NCBI RefSeq assembly: GCF_921293095.1
Contig: NC_060258.1
Span: 1,488,001 to 1,552,000, forward strand
Direction of reading: 5' to 3'
DNA: 64,000 bases
Origin: Ischnura elegans
Lineage: Eukaryota; Arthropoda; Insecta; Odonata; Coenagrionidae
Below the pieces are notes generated by a model, which worked only from the letters and a program-made list of their open reading frames with translations, had not been told where the DNA came from and did not search any database. This document shows positions 13,701 through 23,178 of the stretch, piece after piece. The stretch's first letter is position 1. Each line of letters starts with the position of its first letter. A program made the position numbers and the translations under genes.

Positions 13701-16700
13701 ATATTAGTGTGGTTCAGCTTTCTGCCTCATGCGTTACAACTGAAAAAGTCCTCAACCGACGGTTGCATAGCTGTGAGTAACTTCCCGTAAATATACTTAT
13801 ATTTAAGACAGAGACACCCTCTTCCTTATAGAACAGAAGAGTTTGTACAAATGAAGGTGGTTCAAATCAGGTTTCACTGTGTAATAGAACATAACTTACC
13901 AACTCATTGACCCTGGGCAGTACCGAGTCTGGCACAGGAAGGTATATTTCCGTGGTTTGGGCTGAGCAAGTGGGCTGTGAATTGTTTTCAATCGCATCTT
14001 GAATGCAGCCCTTAGTCTCCACAGTAGACCCCGAATTGTCATCAGCTGCCCCTTCTCCTTCAAAACTCTGCCGAAAAAGTAACAATTAAAAAACACTCAC
14101 CTCGTTAAAAATACATACAAGGGATGCTCTAAAGCAGCGGTTCCCAAACTTTTTGGTACAACGACCCTTTTTGGGAATGACCCTTCTGGCCGCGATCCCG
14201 ATGTAAACAAAAAATATCGGAGCTGTTTTCGAATTAATGTTAAACAAACTTAAATTTTGCGTTTTGGAAATAAAATACTCACTCGTAGTCTATGTAGACT
14301 GTAAACAAAAACTGCCTACCTTTCTTTAAAAATAATAGCCCACACATCATTCTAAGCGCTATTAAAATCTGGTACTACTACACCGCTGCTACCACGCCAG
14401 CGCTGTGCCACCCTGTCGCGTCGGGCGCCGCGATTAGTTCAGTGAAGGGGCGAGAGAGTTCGCCCCACGTCGCTGTGCCTGCGCACGAGTAGTAGTAGAG
14501 TAGGGGATTGTCACGAGTGAACTGTTGTCGATCGCGCAGTGTTTATTGTTAATAATAACAATACAGTAGTTATGGATAAATTCGTTGTGCGTGCGGGTCC
14601 TTCGGCTTCTCATCACGAGGATGAGCCGAAGAAGGCGAAGTTAAGGAAATACAACGAGTCATATATTAAGTACGGATTTACGGTACTCGGAAATCGGCCG
14701 CAGTGTGTTATGTGCAGTGAGTCGCTATCGGCTGAGAGTATGAAACCTTCCAAGATGATTCGTCACCTGGAGACAAAACATCCGAACGTAAAAGACAAAC
14801 CAGTGGACTTTTTTGAACGCAAATTAACAGTTTTAGATAGCCAGAAAAACTCAGTGTCCCAGTTGAGTGCCAGTAATGTGAGTAAAAATGGGTTGGTAGC
14901 ATCTTTGGCAAGCCGCACACCATTGCGGAAGACCTAATTTTACCGGCTGCTCAAGACATGGTTTCAACAATGGTTGGTCCGGAGACAGCTAGGAAACTGT
15001 CCAACGTCCCACTGTCGAACAATTCAGTGGGGAGGCGCATCACTGAAATGGCTGATGACATCAAAGTCCAGTTGAAGGAAAAATTGCAGAAATGTGAGTT
15101 TATTTCAATTCAAATAGACGAGTCAACAGATGTGTCAAGTTTAGCACAATTTGTGTGTTTTGTTCGTTTTGAGAATGGTGAGAACGTGGAGGAGGATATT
15201 TTGTTTTGCAAACCCTTGCCTGACCATGCAACTGGCGAAGAAATGTTTAAACATTTCGTATCTGCAACCGCTTTGTATAACATTGATTGGAAAAAGTGCG
15301 TTTTGATTTGTAGTGATGGTGCCAAAGCTCTGACTGGGAAAAAGAGTGGTTTCGTGACGCGGCTACCTACTATTATGCCTAACGCTATCTGGGTCCATTG
15401 TTTCCTGCACCGTCAGGCATTGGCTTCAAAGGACATGCCGACCGAGTTAAAAGAAGTATTAAACGATACCGTTAAATCGGTGAATTTTGTGAAAAGTAGG
15501 CCATTGCAGAGTCGACTGTTCCCACAGTTGTGTGAAGAAATGGGAGCAGAATACAAATGCCTGTTACTGCACACAGAAGCAAGGTGGTTGTCAAGAGGTA
15601 AGGTGTTTTCCCGGGTATTCGCTTTGCGCTCTGAACTTAAGATATTTTTTAAAGTTGCAAACGAAAACCTAGCCAGTATGTGTGATAAGAGTGAATGGCT
15701 ATTAAAGCTTGCCTACTTGGCAGACATCTTCCAACATCTCAACGATTTGAATGTCTCCCTACAAGGAAGAAGAAGAGGTACGAGGCAGCCTTGACTTCCC
15801 GTGCTGAGAAGAACAATTAAGAAAGTTTTGAATTAACACACGAATTCCTTGCTACACTTAATAAGGATGATGAAGACTTCCCCGACGTAGACAACCTGTC
15901 AAAATTGACAGTTGCACACTTGAAGGGTCTACGAGAACAGATCATAGGCTACATCCCTGATGATGATCACGCCGGTTCCAGGTGGGTGCTCAACCCCTTC
16001 AACGAACTGACTGTTGGTCAGGCGGGTCTTAACCCGCAACTCCACGACAAACTCATCGAGCTGTCCTGTGACAAGACTTTGCAGCTGTCTTTCAGTGCCA
16101 AAGATGTCGACAAGTTCTGGCTAGATAGAAGAACCGAGTATCCGAGTTTGACTACAGCAGCATTAAGAATCCTCACGCCTTTTGCAACATCGTACCTCTG
16201 TGAGTTGGGGTTTTCTACGCTGATCAACATAAAAACCAAAGAAAGAAATCGATTGGATGTTGTAAACGATCTTTTTGTTTGTGTGTCTAAAATTACGCCT
16301 CACTTACAAAAACTTGTTAAGGAGAAGCAGGCACATGTTTCACACTAGAACTCGCTAACGTCGTTCTCGAAGTTTCTTTTCTTAAAAGCAATGTGCAGTA
16401 ACCAAAGCTAATTTTTTTGTTTAAAACTGAATTAAATGATGTTTTTTAAATAAAATATGTGTAACTACTTATTTTCAGTTCCCTACCGTGCAAATAAATT
16501 ATTATTATTTAGTGCAGAGTTGAGGTTAAGATTTGTAGCATTTCAGGTTGTAAAATACGCAATTATTTGTAAAATTCAGAAGGTTAATTGTTAATTTTTT
16601 TACAGTTCGTTTTGATTTTTGACTTTTTAATTTCAGGAAAAGCTGGGTCTGGTGAATATGGATCTCTGTGTTCCACCAAAAAAACACCAAATTCTCTATT

Positions 16701-19700
16701 TTTAACTATTGTGTCTTTAATAGTCTCACTGATGTGGAATACGTTTACCTAACAATTCATTAACTCTTGCATATAGTTATAAGGGAACAAAAATTAAGGT
16801 CGTTTAGTTTGTTAGATACTTGATTAAATGTTGTAATATTATAATAACGTGTTTTATATTTGCTTCAATTTTGATGAACTCGACTGGTAAAAAGTTTGGT
16901 AAAACTACTTTTGTGCAACCAATTACTACAATTTTTTGTTTACATGTAAAATAAATTCATAAATAATGATTTTGCTAGATTTTATGCAGCATCTAAAATA
17001 TTACCTACTACTTAAGAGTACTACTTTTCTAGGTCAGTTCACCATATGTTCTAAACTCTATTTATTTCATTTACCAATGACCAAATTAATACAATTTGAA
17101 AGCAAAAAAAATCATCTCCTAAACTATTTTAAAAACAGGATATTCTTCAAATAGTCATTATGCTATTATTATACTTAAAACTGACATCGCGTGAAAATGG
17201 CACTGTCATTTTTATTTTATTGCACTTTCAATAACAGTTTATCGCATTTTGTAGTGTCTATTATTTATTTTCATAATGAGTTTTATAACGATAAAATGTA
17301 GTGAAAAACAGTTATATGACAAAATACAGAATATTTTAAATAATTATGTTGTAAAATAATAATAAATTAAGGAACAAGACATATAGTGGTGGAGGTGTAG
17401 CTTGCCCATGCCCACTTCTAGTTCGCGGCCATGCAGAAACCCAGCAAACTAGCAACTGGAAAGTGGCTCACATGTTTTAAGCAGTGAGTGTTGGCAGAAC
17501 ATTCAAACTGCGCTTGGTACATAATGTATGAATTTTCCAGTCTAAAAGGCAAATTTGCATAAAAATGTAATAAAATTTCAGTCACCGCATCTATCTCGCA
17601 TTTATTTGTGCACATCGCATCCATATCACTTTTTCGAAACTCACCTGTCTCAAACGATGGTTAAAGTAAAGAAATATTAAAAAACTCAAATTTTGAAAAA
17701 AAATTGTACTGACATTGTAAAACATAGGAACTTGACAACATAATATTGATCTAGGGTAAATTCCATTATAAAAAAGCTTTTCAAAGCAAAGAAAATTGAT
17801 AATAAATAACAATAACTCCTTCCTTGAAAATTGAAACTACCAAAAAACAATGATTTGGATAGAGACCATAAACCAGTTCCTAGTTTCATACACAGATCTA
17901 ACTACTCATGAGAGCATTTAATTCATTTAAAAAATCATTACTAACATATCCATATATGAATACAGCATTATGTTTCCTTAGATTTCTCTAATGAAATGAA
18001 TCAAGTAAGAGTTCCTTTACAGTACTCAAATACACTTTGCTCCATTGAAGGTAAATCACTTCTTCTAACAATATAAAACTGAAGTTAATCATTAAAATCC
18101 ATTGAGATAAATAGGAGATAACAATGCAGATTACAATTTGAGGAAAGAAAATTTGTAAAAATTATTTTATGTTAATGTCAACTATGGCCGTTTAATGAAA
18201 GCATAGATAATTGAATTCAAATAAAAAATGGGATCCCTGAGGCAACCTGATATCACCATGAAGTATCTCTTACAGTCCCATGGAGGCTTTGTGCAAGTGA
18301 TGTCAAGAAAGAAGATAAAACATTTTCTATTTGAATGTAGGCAATTAGATATGAATACTGTTGAAGGGTTTTATCCATATATGCCCGGGTTTGAGGGAAA
18401 AAGCATTTAAAATTTAGAAATACGTTCGAATTGAATTTAATAAAATAATTTGGCTTATTGTTTCAATGCCAGTTTGGCCTAGTGGTAGCGGACCGCACTT
18501 TCATTTTGAAGGACCAGGGTTTGAGACTCAGAGAGAGTAAATTTTTTCCAGTCAGCCACCTCCATTTTTCGTCATCTGTTCCATCTTCTTCAGATGTTTC
18601 ACATTTTTTTTACTTGACTGCTTCTTGGGAATAAGCCCTATATTGACACTAATATCGCCAAGATTCATCCAAGCAGGAATGGTTAAACTGTGGTGCTGGC
18701 ATCAAAATGAAGGGAACTTATTTTCAGAGCCAAAGATTATAAACATACTGTCTCTGAAGGGTTACTCAGGTTCCGTGAGGGAGAAAGATACAAGAACAGG
18801 GAGAATGAAAATTGACAATCTTGAAATGATCGACAGATGGGTATATGATCGCTTTGTGGAAGCCAGGAACAGGAATGAACTGGTGATGATGCAGATGACT
18901 TTACAAGAATAGGCTATTTCAGGGTGATTTCAGCACATATCTCCAGGATTTAAATACTAAGCCAGTGCTTCATGGGTTGCATCTTTCAAGAAGAGACACC
19001 AAATTGTGCAATGCAAAATAACAAAATACGTGTCAGCAAGCGAGCATCTGCAGAAGAAATATTGCACAAAGCAAAGTCACACACTCATACACAACACAGT
19101 ATGATATTATGGCCTCAGGAAAGTTGCTTTCTAAATTTTTTATTGTGTGTGTCATAACCTGGTGATGATTTTGGAAAGACAGCCATGAAAACTAAAATGC
19201 AAGATATCCCAAAAATATGCAAGAAAAGAAGACCATCCCATTCAAGTAGTTCATTCCAATCTCTACTCCAAAAGTTTTTCCATGCACTTCCCTGATAAAA
19301 ATAAACTCCTCCATTGAGGAGAGGTCTACCCTCCATTTAGGGTAAGGGAAGGATAGGTGTACCCTTCCTTTATCCTTCAGCAAGGGTACACGAAGGGTAT
19401 TTTAGAACATTGGTGGGTAGGCCCTCTCCTTCCTGGAGTGTAAGGGAAGGGTTCTGCCAGCCTCAATGAAGGGTACAGTAAGGGTAGGACTAATATAAAA
19501 ACTAAAAATCCATAAATTAACATAAAAAATTAAAAAAATCGCTAATCAACTAAATGAAACTAATGGGGATGAGTTCTAACAGTGGTTTTTAAAATTATAA
19601 GACAAAAAAATTGGCCTTCACATGGTCTTGAAGCCTAAACCTACATATCCTACACATAGGAGGATAATGAACTAGTGCCTTGACAACCTCGGCTATCGAG

Positions 19701-22700
19701 GTACTGCTGAGGTAATGCTTCTTAACAAAACGTATGTTACAAAATCTTACGATGAGATTCGCACCCGAGTCTATGTGGAAGAAATCTGTGACTTTTTTCT
19801 ACCACACCTATTTCGTTTCAGAAAATAAGATCGGCACACAAATGTCGAACACCACTCTCGTCATGTCTCATTGTCAGCCACACAAATAGGTTACATCCTT
19901 AAAATGTGAATGAAAGACCTTCAAAATGAATTTTTTTCACACAACTATAAAATCTATTGTGTACAGTGGCGTCGCCAGGAATTTCATTCCGGGAAGGGTC
20001 CAAAACCGGGTGGGATAATTTTTGAAAAACAGGATACTAAGTAATGGGTTTTCAACTAATTCAAAAACTTTTCTTTATCGAAAAAACTTCAATAGTTAAA
20101 GAATTTTTTTTTAAATTCATTATTTTTCAATATTTTGTTTTCTTTTATGAAGGAAAATGATTTATATTGCAGGGGGCGAAGGTACGATTCAAAGACTGCT
20201 TACGTTCTTCTACAGAACTCAATGCTCATTAGCAAGTGAAAGTAGCTGAGGAGACACTTTCAGGATATATTTTCCTCAGTTATAAATGCTAAGTCCAAAT
20301 GAAGGGTAGACGGAGGATTTTTCTATCCTTCCCTTACCCTTAATGGTGGGTAGAGGAAGGGTACATGGATGGTATGGGAAGGATTTTTCTATCCTTCCCT
20401 TGCCCTCAATGGTGGCAATGGTGGGTAGAGGAAGGGTGCACAGATGGTAAGGGAAGGAGTTCCAAGGAAGGGTAGACGAAGGATTTTTCTATCCTTCCCT
20501 TAACCTTAATGGTGGGTAGGGCGTGGGTTGTGCAAGGGTAACTACCCACCATGAAGGCTACTACCCTTCCTTAACCCACCATGGTGGAGTTTATTTTTAT
20601 CAGGGTTCAAATTCATTAAACAAAATAGATCTATAAAATGAAATACATCCCATTCCCTACGCCATGAAGCTAATAACAAAAAAATTATCGGTACATATAA
20701 TAAGCATTTTCAAAAAAGTTGACTAAAAAAATATATCATGAGAATCAAAATTACCACTTCATATTTTTACGGCCTGTATACACCACACAATAACATATGC
20801 AAGTTGATATGTGAATGCATGAAAGATGAATGCAAGGACCAAATAACACAGGTTCTATTTTCTATTCATGCAATCACAAGAGTTGTGTGTGTTACAAAAC
20901 ACATTCTTGTGTACATTTCTGGATTCATTTATTTTAGACAATAATTAGCACAGGTAAATTCATGGAGTAAACAGACCTTTAACCATGAATCGTAATGCAT
21001 CAACCCCTACCGATTAAAAAAGCAATTTAGAGTTTAAAATCCCCAGCCAATATTATGACGATTCCTACATGGGGCAACTTCTCAATACATAAAAAAAAAT
21101 TTCACAACGAGAAACATCTCTTAAAATTAGGATAACAATAGGGTCATTCCATGTCAACTCAACCAGGGTCCCACGCCCACCATCTCAGATTTTGATAATT
21201 TTTTCCGTTGTTAGTTTCAACCTCAGTTAAGAAAAATCTAAAATATTAAAGACCCATTGCAAGTACTTTCCAAGATATGAGTGTTTGAAGTCAATGAGGC
21301 ACACACAAAAAACATCTAAAAGTTTTACTAGCTTCACTCGTTTAGTTTAGGTTTTACAGGGGCACAAATATGGTAGTTTTGAATAATTTGACCGGTGCGC
21401 AGAATTTTTGTGTTTGCCTCTTTGACTTCAAACCCTCATATCTTGGAAAATACTTGCAATGGGTCTTTAATATTTTAGATTTTTCTTAACTAAGGTTGAA
21501 ACTAACAACGGGGAAATAATTATCAAAATCTGAGATGGTGAGCGTGGGACCCCCAAAAATTGGTTGAGTTGACATGGAATGACCTAATGTATGTGTGCCC
21601 ATGATTACAGTGTAATAACTAAAAACTACACTCTCAAAAAAATAAAAACCACACTCACAATAAATAAAAAACACACTTTTGGGTACATGATTTTTGATAG
21701 CACCAAAATCATGTATGTACACAAAATATTATTTTTGAAGAATTGTTTGAATTAACGGTTTATATAAGCAAAGACATAAAACATTAGATAAAAAACTGAC
21801 ATAGATAATTTTAGCAAATAATATTGTTATCAAATCGATCAGATATATTACAAATAAAAAAATGCATATACTTAATACTGTAACATTGTAACGAACAAGT
21901 ACACTAAATAGCCAGGTATGTAAATTAAATTTTCTTAACCTGTTCTGAACATTTTCGATCGATTTGTTGAAATATTCCATTGGATATATTTTCGTGTATT
22001 ACAACTTATAAATGGTAAATAAACTTCCTAAAGTCCGCAAGTACGATTCTATGAATTACCTTGACTGTAAGTGTTGGAATTTAAAACCAAATTGGAGGTA
22101 AAAAGCAAAAGAAATGCATCGAAAACATTCCACAAAAACTTTCATGTTCATTGATATACTTTTTTAATTGGTCACTGATGAACTCAAATGATTCACTTTT
22201 TTGTCTATGATTGAATTGCTAACACTTAGTTCTACAAAAAGAAAAAAACGACTTCACTCGTCACCATTGAGTAACCAACAGCGAGTTAACTAATGCCTCA
22301 TCAGGATTAACTAATTCGGAAACACTATGTGGGACATTGGACTCTTTTCACTGCTCAGCCGATCAAGCCCAAGGGCCTTTAGTACCATCTAATGTTGTTC
22401 ATTAACAAATTTAATACCCCATTAACTTTTGAGGCCTAATCAAAGCGATTTTTAACAAACGTTGCACGTACCAGTTTGTTACAGTCATAAAGGATTATAC
22501 TTTGCCCGTCGTGGCCAGTGATTCATCAAATACACAATGAAGCTACTTTTTCAAGTTACTGTTATAACCAGTTCTACCAACAAATACAAACATTTTGCTA
22601 TATTTTTCATTCCCGTTGATATAAACTTAAAACTACTAATACCGGGCAGCACGGTACATAATCACGAACAAGTTAATATCAGTTTGCGAGAATGATTTAA

Positions 22701-23178
22701 CATCATGTGGATGTTACACGAGGCTTCCAATGAAAAAAAAAATAAGAAGCACTCACCCTGAAGTTATTTCTGGACGAAAATTTTCTCAGTTCTGCGTCCG
22801 ATTCATGACAAATATTCCTGAAATCGTAGAATTTGATGAGCTTTTTTAAGCACAGTGGACATAAAGTTGCAGGCAGGCCATCTCCCACAGCAACCTAAGA
22901 AAGGAATGAAAACATTTGCAAGAGATTTCAGACGTACCGTGGAAAATATGTTCATGGAACGGTATAAAACAAGAGGCAAGGAAATCGATAACATGCAACC
23001 CGCCACTTACTTTTAAGTCGACTAAATCATATAAGGCATCCTCTACAGTTGTCTGGCTTGCTACAATAGAAGTGAATATGTTATAGTAATAATCATTTTT
23101 CTTCATGCAAAGTCTGCACGGGGTGCCCTCGGAATTCCTGTACAGAGACTCGGAGTAATTCCCAGTGGTAGCACTCAT
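1..23178 (-). CDS. ZAD-type zinc finger gene, left copy (exons 1-7, incomplete)
   Basis: Gene model on the minus strand, given as a span. Visible exons in transcription order are 23178-23011, 22894-22757, 14067-13900, 13192-13073, 10707-10576, 8760-8635 and 1965-1798. They total 1020 nt and all introns are phase 0 with GT-AG ends. The protein starts with a zinc-finger-associated domain (two CxxC pairs, split between exons 1 and 2) followed by acidic, low-complexity linker exons. In arthropods such proteins are nuclear transcription or chromatin factors in which the ZAD dimerises and C-terminal C2H2 fingers bind DNA. No finger exon is present, so the 3' part must lie left of position 1, or it has been lost. 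Exons 1-4 match exons 1-4 of the divergent gene at 24253 in length and sequence. Intron 2 has grown to 8.7 kb by transposon insertions. Function is inferred from family; the exon structure is read directly. Confidence 0.8.
1798..1965 (-). CDS. Left ZAD gene, exon 7 (second copy of the 56-codon exon)
   Basis: Acceptor (ccacag) directly before 1965 and donor (gtaagt) directly after 1798 frame 168 nt, 56 codons, phase 0. The translation begins SIQGDEAADD and contains TEIY-type text (IEIYIPVSDS). It aligns along its whole length with exon 3 of the same gene (13900-14067) and with exons 3 and 6 of the right-hand gene, sharing the TKxxIQD core and the EIYxPV motif. It is therefore the left counterpart of right exon 6. 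The 40-codon exon expected next would lie left of the window edge. No known domain; acidic linker of unknown function. Confidence 0.8.
1966..3199. other. Intron 6 of left gene, no feature
   Basis: AT-rich intronic sequence between exon 7 and the foldback-like element. No coding exon, RNA gene or clear transposon end was recognised in it. Confidence 0.4.
3285..3800 (+). repeat. 91-bp tandem minisatellite, about 6 units
   Basis: The anchor 'cattaagggtaaggg' begins at 3294, 3385, 3476, 3567, 3658 and 3749, an exact 91-bp period. Each unit holds ggtaagggaagga and, about 45 bases on, its perfect complement tccttcccttacc, so every unit can fold into its own hairpin. Units differ by only a few substitutions. 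Inverted, shortened units occur at 20290-20580. Confidence 0.9.
3971..4236. mobile_element. Short TIR element (MITE) inside the foldback-like copy
   Basis: Terminal inverted repeats cagtggcgtagccagg at 3971 and cctgactacgccactg at 4221-4236, followed inside by G/C-rich text (ggggtcc / ggaccccc). 266 bp, no ORF. A related copy with one damaged end is at about 19972-20190. Superfamily not assigned; no clear target duplication. Confidence 0.6.
4244..4689. other. Intronic gap, no gene
   Basis: AT-rich. The only local structure is a pair of 'gttcctatagga' words near 4410 and 4432 with matching 'aaaattt' flanks, probably a short decayed hairpin. Nothing coding is seen. Confidence 0.35.
4690..6252 (+). 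pseudogene. LINE fragment, CR1/Jockey-type reverse transcriptase
   Basis: Frames read through stops give a non-LTR reverse transcriptase. It starts at the SSQFGFLKGKST segment (about 4820), then DLRKAFNCVDHDILL (motif A, about 4935), KGVPQGSTLGPFLF (motif B, about 5097) and MYADDTN (motif C, about 5190, both catalytic Asp present). The C-terminal 'thumb' and tail are in the open stretch 5319-6017 (LKYSIAVWGHS, FFNSLPKDIKE). Stops at about 4931, 5160 and 5276 and a frame change near 5315 show it is dead. The 3' end is an ATT microsatellite (6238-6250), typical of CR1/Jockey-like LINEs, and the endonuclease part is missing through 5' truncation. It lies in intron 6 of the left ZAD gene, antisense to it. 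Confidence 0.8.
6253..7628. repeat. Intron 6 with a diverged tandem duplication
   Basis: Two diverged copies lie head to tail. 'cgctcctacatgaaggg' (about 6571) matches 'cgctcctacattgaagg' (about 7005). The later blocks ('aaaatataaggcaag', 'gataagaatacttcc', 'ggttaccctg', 6787-6910) match 7430-7555. The offset rises from about 430 to 640 bp, so the second copy carries about 210 bp extra (about 7070-7300). No exon is recognised. Confidence 0.5.
7629..8603. mobile_element. piggyBac-like TTAA element, 975 bp, non-autonomous
   Basis: Bounded by TTAA at 7629-7632 and 8600-8603, with ends ccctttta..gcc and the complement of cccttcttttgcc. TTAA target sites and CCCTT-type ends are the signature of the piggyBac superfamily. 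Both subterminal regions match those of the 322-bp element at 42208-42529, including the 'gccgatatatcggc' palindrome. The middle (about 7790-8400) is the 0.6-kb repeat found elsewhere in the window. No transposase ORF. It sits 32 bp beyond the donor site of left exon 6. Confidence 0.7.
8635..8760 (-). CDS. Left ZAD gene, exon 6 (42 codons)
   Basis: Acceptor tgttgcag before 8760 and donor gtatgt after 8635 give 126 nt, phase 0. The translation PITLTASQGG...PPLEENDQ is acidic with no known domain and contains a possible sumoylation-like AKKE stretch (inference only). No clear counterpart was found in the right-hand gene. Splice sites and frame agree with neighbouring exons, which is the main support. 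Confidence 0.6.
8761..10575. repeat. Intron 5 of left gene with a split tandem duplication
   Basis: 'tatatcaaacattttga' at 9201 recurs as 'tatatcaaatattttga' at 9498. The following about 180 bp also repeat (gggaggcaat, gaactcctta, gaaggttaattttaccc). The trailing block 'acaacaaatgataacttcac' recurs at 9381 and 9853. The offset changes from 297 to about 472, so about 175 bp (about 9680-9850) was inserted in copy 2 or deleted from copy 1. No exon is seen. Confidence 0.6.
10576..10707 (-). CDS. Left ZAD gene, exon 5 (44 codons)
   Basis: Acceptor (ccaatag) before 10707 and donor (gtaata) after 10576 give 132 nt in phase 0. The protein starts SDPVTYKCSS and has the acidic run NDESSDDEEGY followed by a Gly/Thr/Ser-rich end. 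It may be related to right exon 5 (33981-34139), which has a similar ESDSDEGDE run, but the match is weak. Acidic linker; no catalytic or binding motif is seen. Confidence 0.65.
11396..12635 (-). pseudogene. LINE fragment, Jockey/CR1-superfamily reverse transcriptase
   Basis: Minus-strand reverse transcriptase: VTSGVPQGSVLGPLLF (motif B) and LLYTDDCKNF (motif C with YTDD) in one open stretch, then a frame change near 12070 and a C-terminal tail (open until about 11557). The 3' end is an AAAT repeat at about 11396-11410. The right ZAD arm has the uninterrupted site near 29850 (gcagctgcatcatgatgtcatggtcat read on the minus strand, split here after 'catcatgat'). Both insertion edges are therefore known, and the 1.24-kb copy arrived after the gene duplication. 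It is 5' truncated and lacks the endonuclease. Confidence 0.8.
13073..13192 (-). CDS. Left ZAD gene, exon 4 (40 codons)
   Basis: Acceptor (ttctag) before 13192 and donor (gtgagt) after 13073 frame 120 nt, phase 0. The translation FPVKEETEDQ...PLASDDL aligns without gaps to right exon 4 (29338-29457), including the block SDPAGISTD. It also aligns, more distantly, to right exon 7 (42683-42802). Acidic start and PLxxDDL end; no known domain. Confidence 0.85.
13193..13899. other. Intron 3 of left gene, conserved with the right arm
   Basis: The intron aligns with 28616-29337 in reverse complement over most of its length. Both arms carry the same pogo/Tigger-like terminus (tacagtggaacctcgatct at 29075, complement at about 13425), so that insertion predates the gene duplication. 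No exon. Confidence 0.6.
13900..14067 (-). CDS. Left ZAD gene, exon 3 (56 codons)
   Basis: Acceptor (ttcggcag) before 14067 and donor (gtaagt) after 13900 give 168 nt, phase 0. The translation SFEGEGAADD...RVNEL matches right exon 3 at most positions and contains KGCIQDAIENNS and TEIYLPVPDS. It is the founder-type copy of the exon that recurs as exon 7 (1798-1965). No domain from known families is recognised; the repeated EIYxPV core suggests a short conserved interaction module (inference). Confidence 0.88.
14135..16500 (+). mobile_element. hAT transposon with BED-finger transposase, 3' end unresolved
   Basis: The 5' end is cagcggttcccaaacttttt at 14135, the widespread terminal sequence of one hAT group. 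The 8 bases before it, ctctaaag (14127-14134), should be the target duplication. The uninterrupted site is in the right arm (ctttagag at 28383-28390). I could not find the expected complementary 3' terminus, so the right edge is approximate and the end may be deleted. It encodes a broken transposase (14539-16348) and lies in intron 2 of the left ZAD gene, antisense to it. Confidence 0.75.
14539..16348 (+). pseudogene. hAT transposase (ZBED5/SCAND3-like), broken in three pieces
   Basis: Three open pieces make one protein. Piece 1 (14539-14937) has a BED-type zinc finger: CVMCSE, then MIRHLETKHP. Piece 2 (14958-15794, another frame) has the RNase-H-like core: IQIDESTDVS, CSDGAKALTGKKSGF and VHCFLHRQALASK, then a TEARWLSRGKVFSRVFALR segment. 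Piece 3 (15905-16348) is the hATC dimerisation region: ALRILTPFATSYLCELGFS and INIKTKERNRL. A small deletion near 14905 shifts the frame between SLAS and KPHTIAED. About 50 residues are lost between 15780 and 15850, with in-frame stops. It is clearly inactive. Confidence 0.88.
16501..18467. other. Intron 2 of left gene, no recognised feature
   Basis: AT-rich sequence with short random ORFs only. A possible decayed hAT end-like string (aaaaagtttgg, about 16888) was noted but is too weak to call. Confidence 0.35.
18468..18535 (+). repeat. tRNA-like sequence, probable SINE head or tRNA relic
   Basis: 'tggcctagtggtagcgg' resembles a Pol III A box and 'ggtttgagactc' about 33 bases later resembles a B box, with tRNA-like spacing. 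Acceptor-stem pairing is poor, so a functional tRNA is unlikely. A tRNA-derived SINE or a tRNA pseudogene fits better. Confidence 0.4.
18740..19075 (+). pseudogene. pogo/Tigger-type transposase fragment (CENP-B-like HTH)
   Basis: The open stretch ending at 18912 contains KIDNLEMIDRWVYDRFVEAR. A second frame (about 18960-19060) contains SWVASFKKRHQIVQCKI. In order these resemble the CENP-B-type helix-turn-helix of pogo/Tigger transposases (..xWFxxxRxxG.. then ..GWLxxFKKRHGIVxRKI..). A frame change and stop separate the two parts and the DDE region is missing. Family assignment by pattern only. Confidence 0.6.
19290..20605. mobile_element. Foldback-like element, copy 2 with both arms, 1316 bp
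   Basis: Ends are exact 20-base inverted repeats: ccctgataaaaataaactcc at 19290-19309 and its complement at 20586-20605. Each arm continues into minisatellite-like text rich in aagggtaagggaagg / ccttcccttaccctt (left about 19320-19490, right about 20290-20585), as in foldback transposons. The middle has about 450 bp of unique AT-rich DNA and a damaged copy of the cagtggcg MITE (19972 onward). No target duplication could be recognised. Lies in intron 2 of the left ZAD gene. Confidence 0.7.
20606..21150. other. Intron 2, no feature
   Basis: No exon, RNA gene or transposon end recognised. Confidence 0.35.
21151..21586. mobile_element. Hairpin MITE, 'tcattccatgtcaactcaacc' family
   Basis: A long, nearly perfect palindrome. 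gggtcattccatgtcaactc at the left is matched by gagttgacatggaatgacct at the right. The inner blocks (atctcagattttgataatt, gacccattgcaagtacttt, ttgaagtcaa) also recur in complement, leaving a central loop at about 21320-21400. No ORF. A relative with the same end but a different body lies at 25226-25700, and a half copy at about 32780-33005. Confidence 0.75.
21587..22756. other. Intron 2, no gene
   Basis: AT-rich. The only local structure is a short palindrome around 'acatgatttttgatagcaccaaaatcatgt' (about 21685-21716, quoted here as one hairpin). No exon. Confidence 0.35.
22757..22894 (-). CDS. Left ZAD gene, exon 2 (second half of the ZAD)
   Basis: 138 nt between acceptor (ttcttag) and donor (gtgagt), phase 0. 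The translation VAVGDGLPATLCPLCLKKL... supplies the second CxxC pair of the zinc-finger-associated domain and the following helix (YDFRNICHESDAELRK). It differs from right exon 2 at scattered positions only and has the same length. Confidence 0.9.
23011..23178 (-). CDS. Left ZAD gene, exon 1 (start codon, first half of the ZAD)
   Basis: Starts at the ATG complementary to 23176-23178 and ends at donor gtaagt (23010-23005); 56 codons, phase 0. The sequence MSATTGNYSE...CRLCMKK gives the first CxxC pair, followed by YYYNIFTS. The right-hand gene begins at the corresponding Met but is five codons shorter before the CRLC. A 116-bp intron separates it from exon 2. Confidence 0.9.

Noticed and set aside
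16885..16905. aaaaagtttggtaaaac as the missing hAT 3' terminus
   Set aside because: Only about 11 bases agree and no ctctaaag follows.
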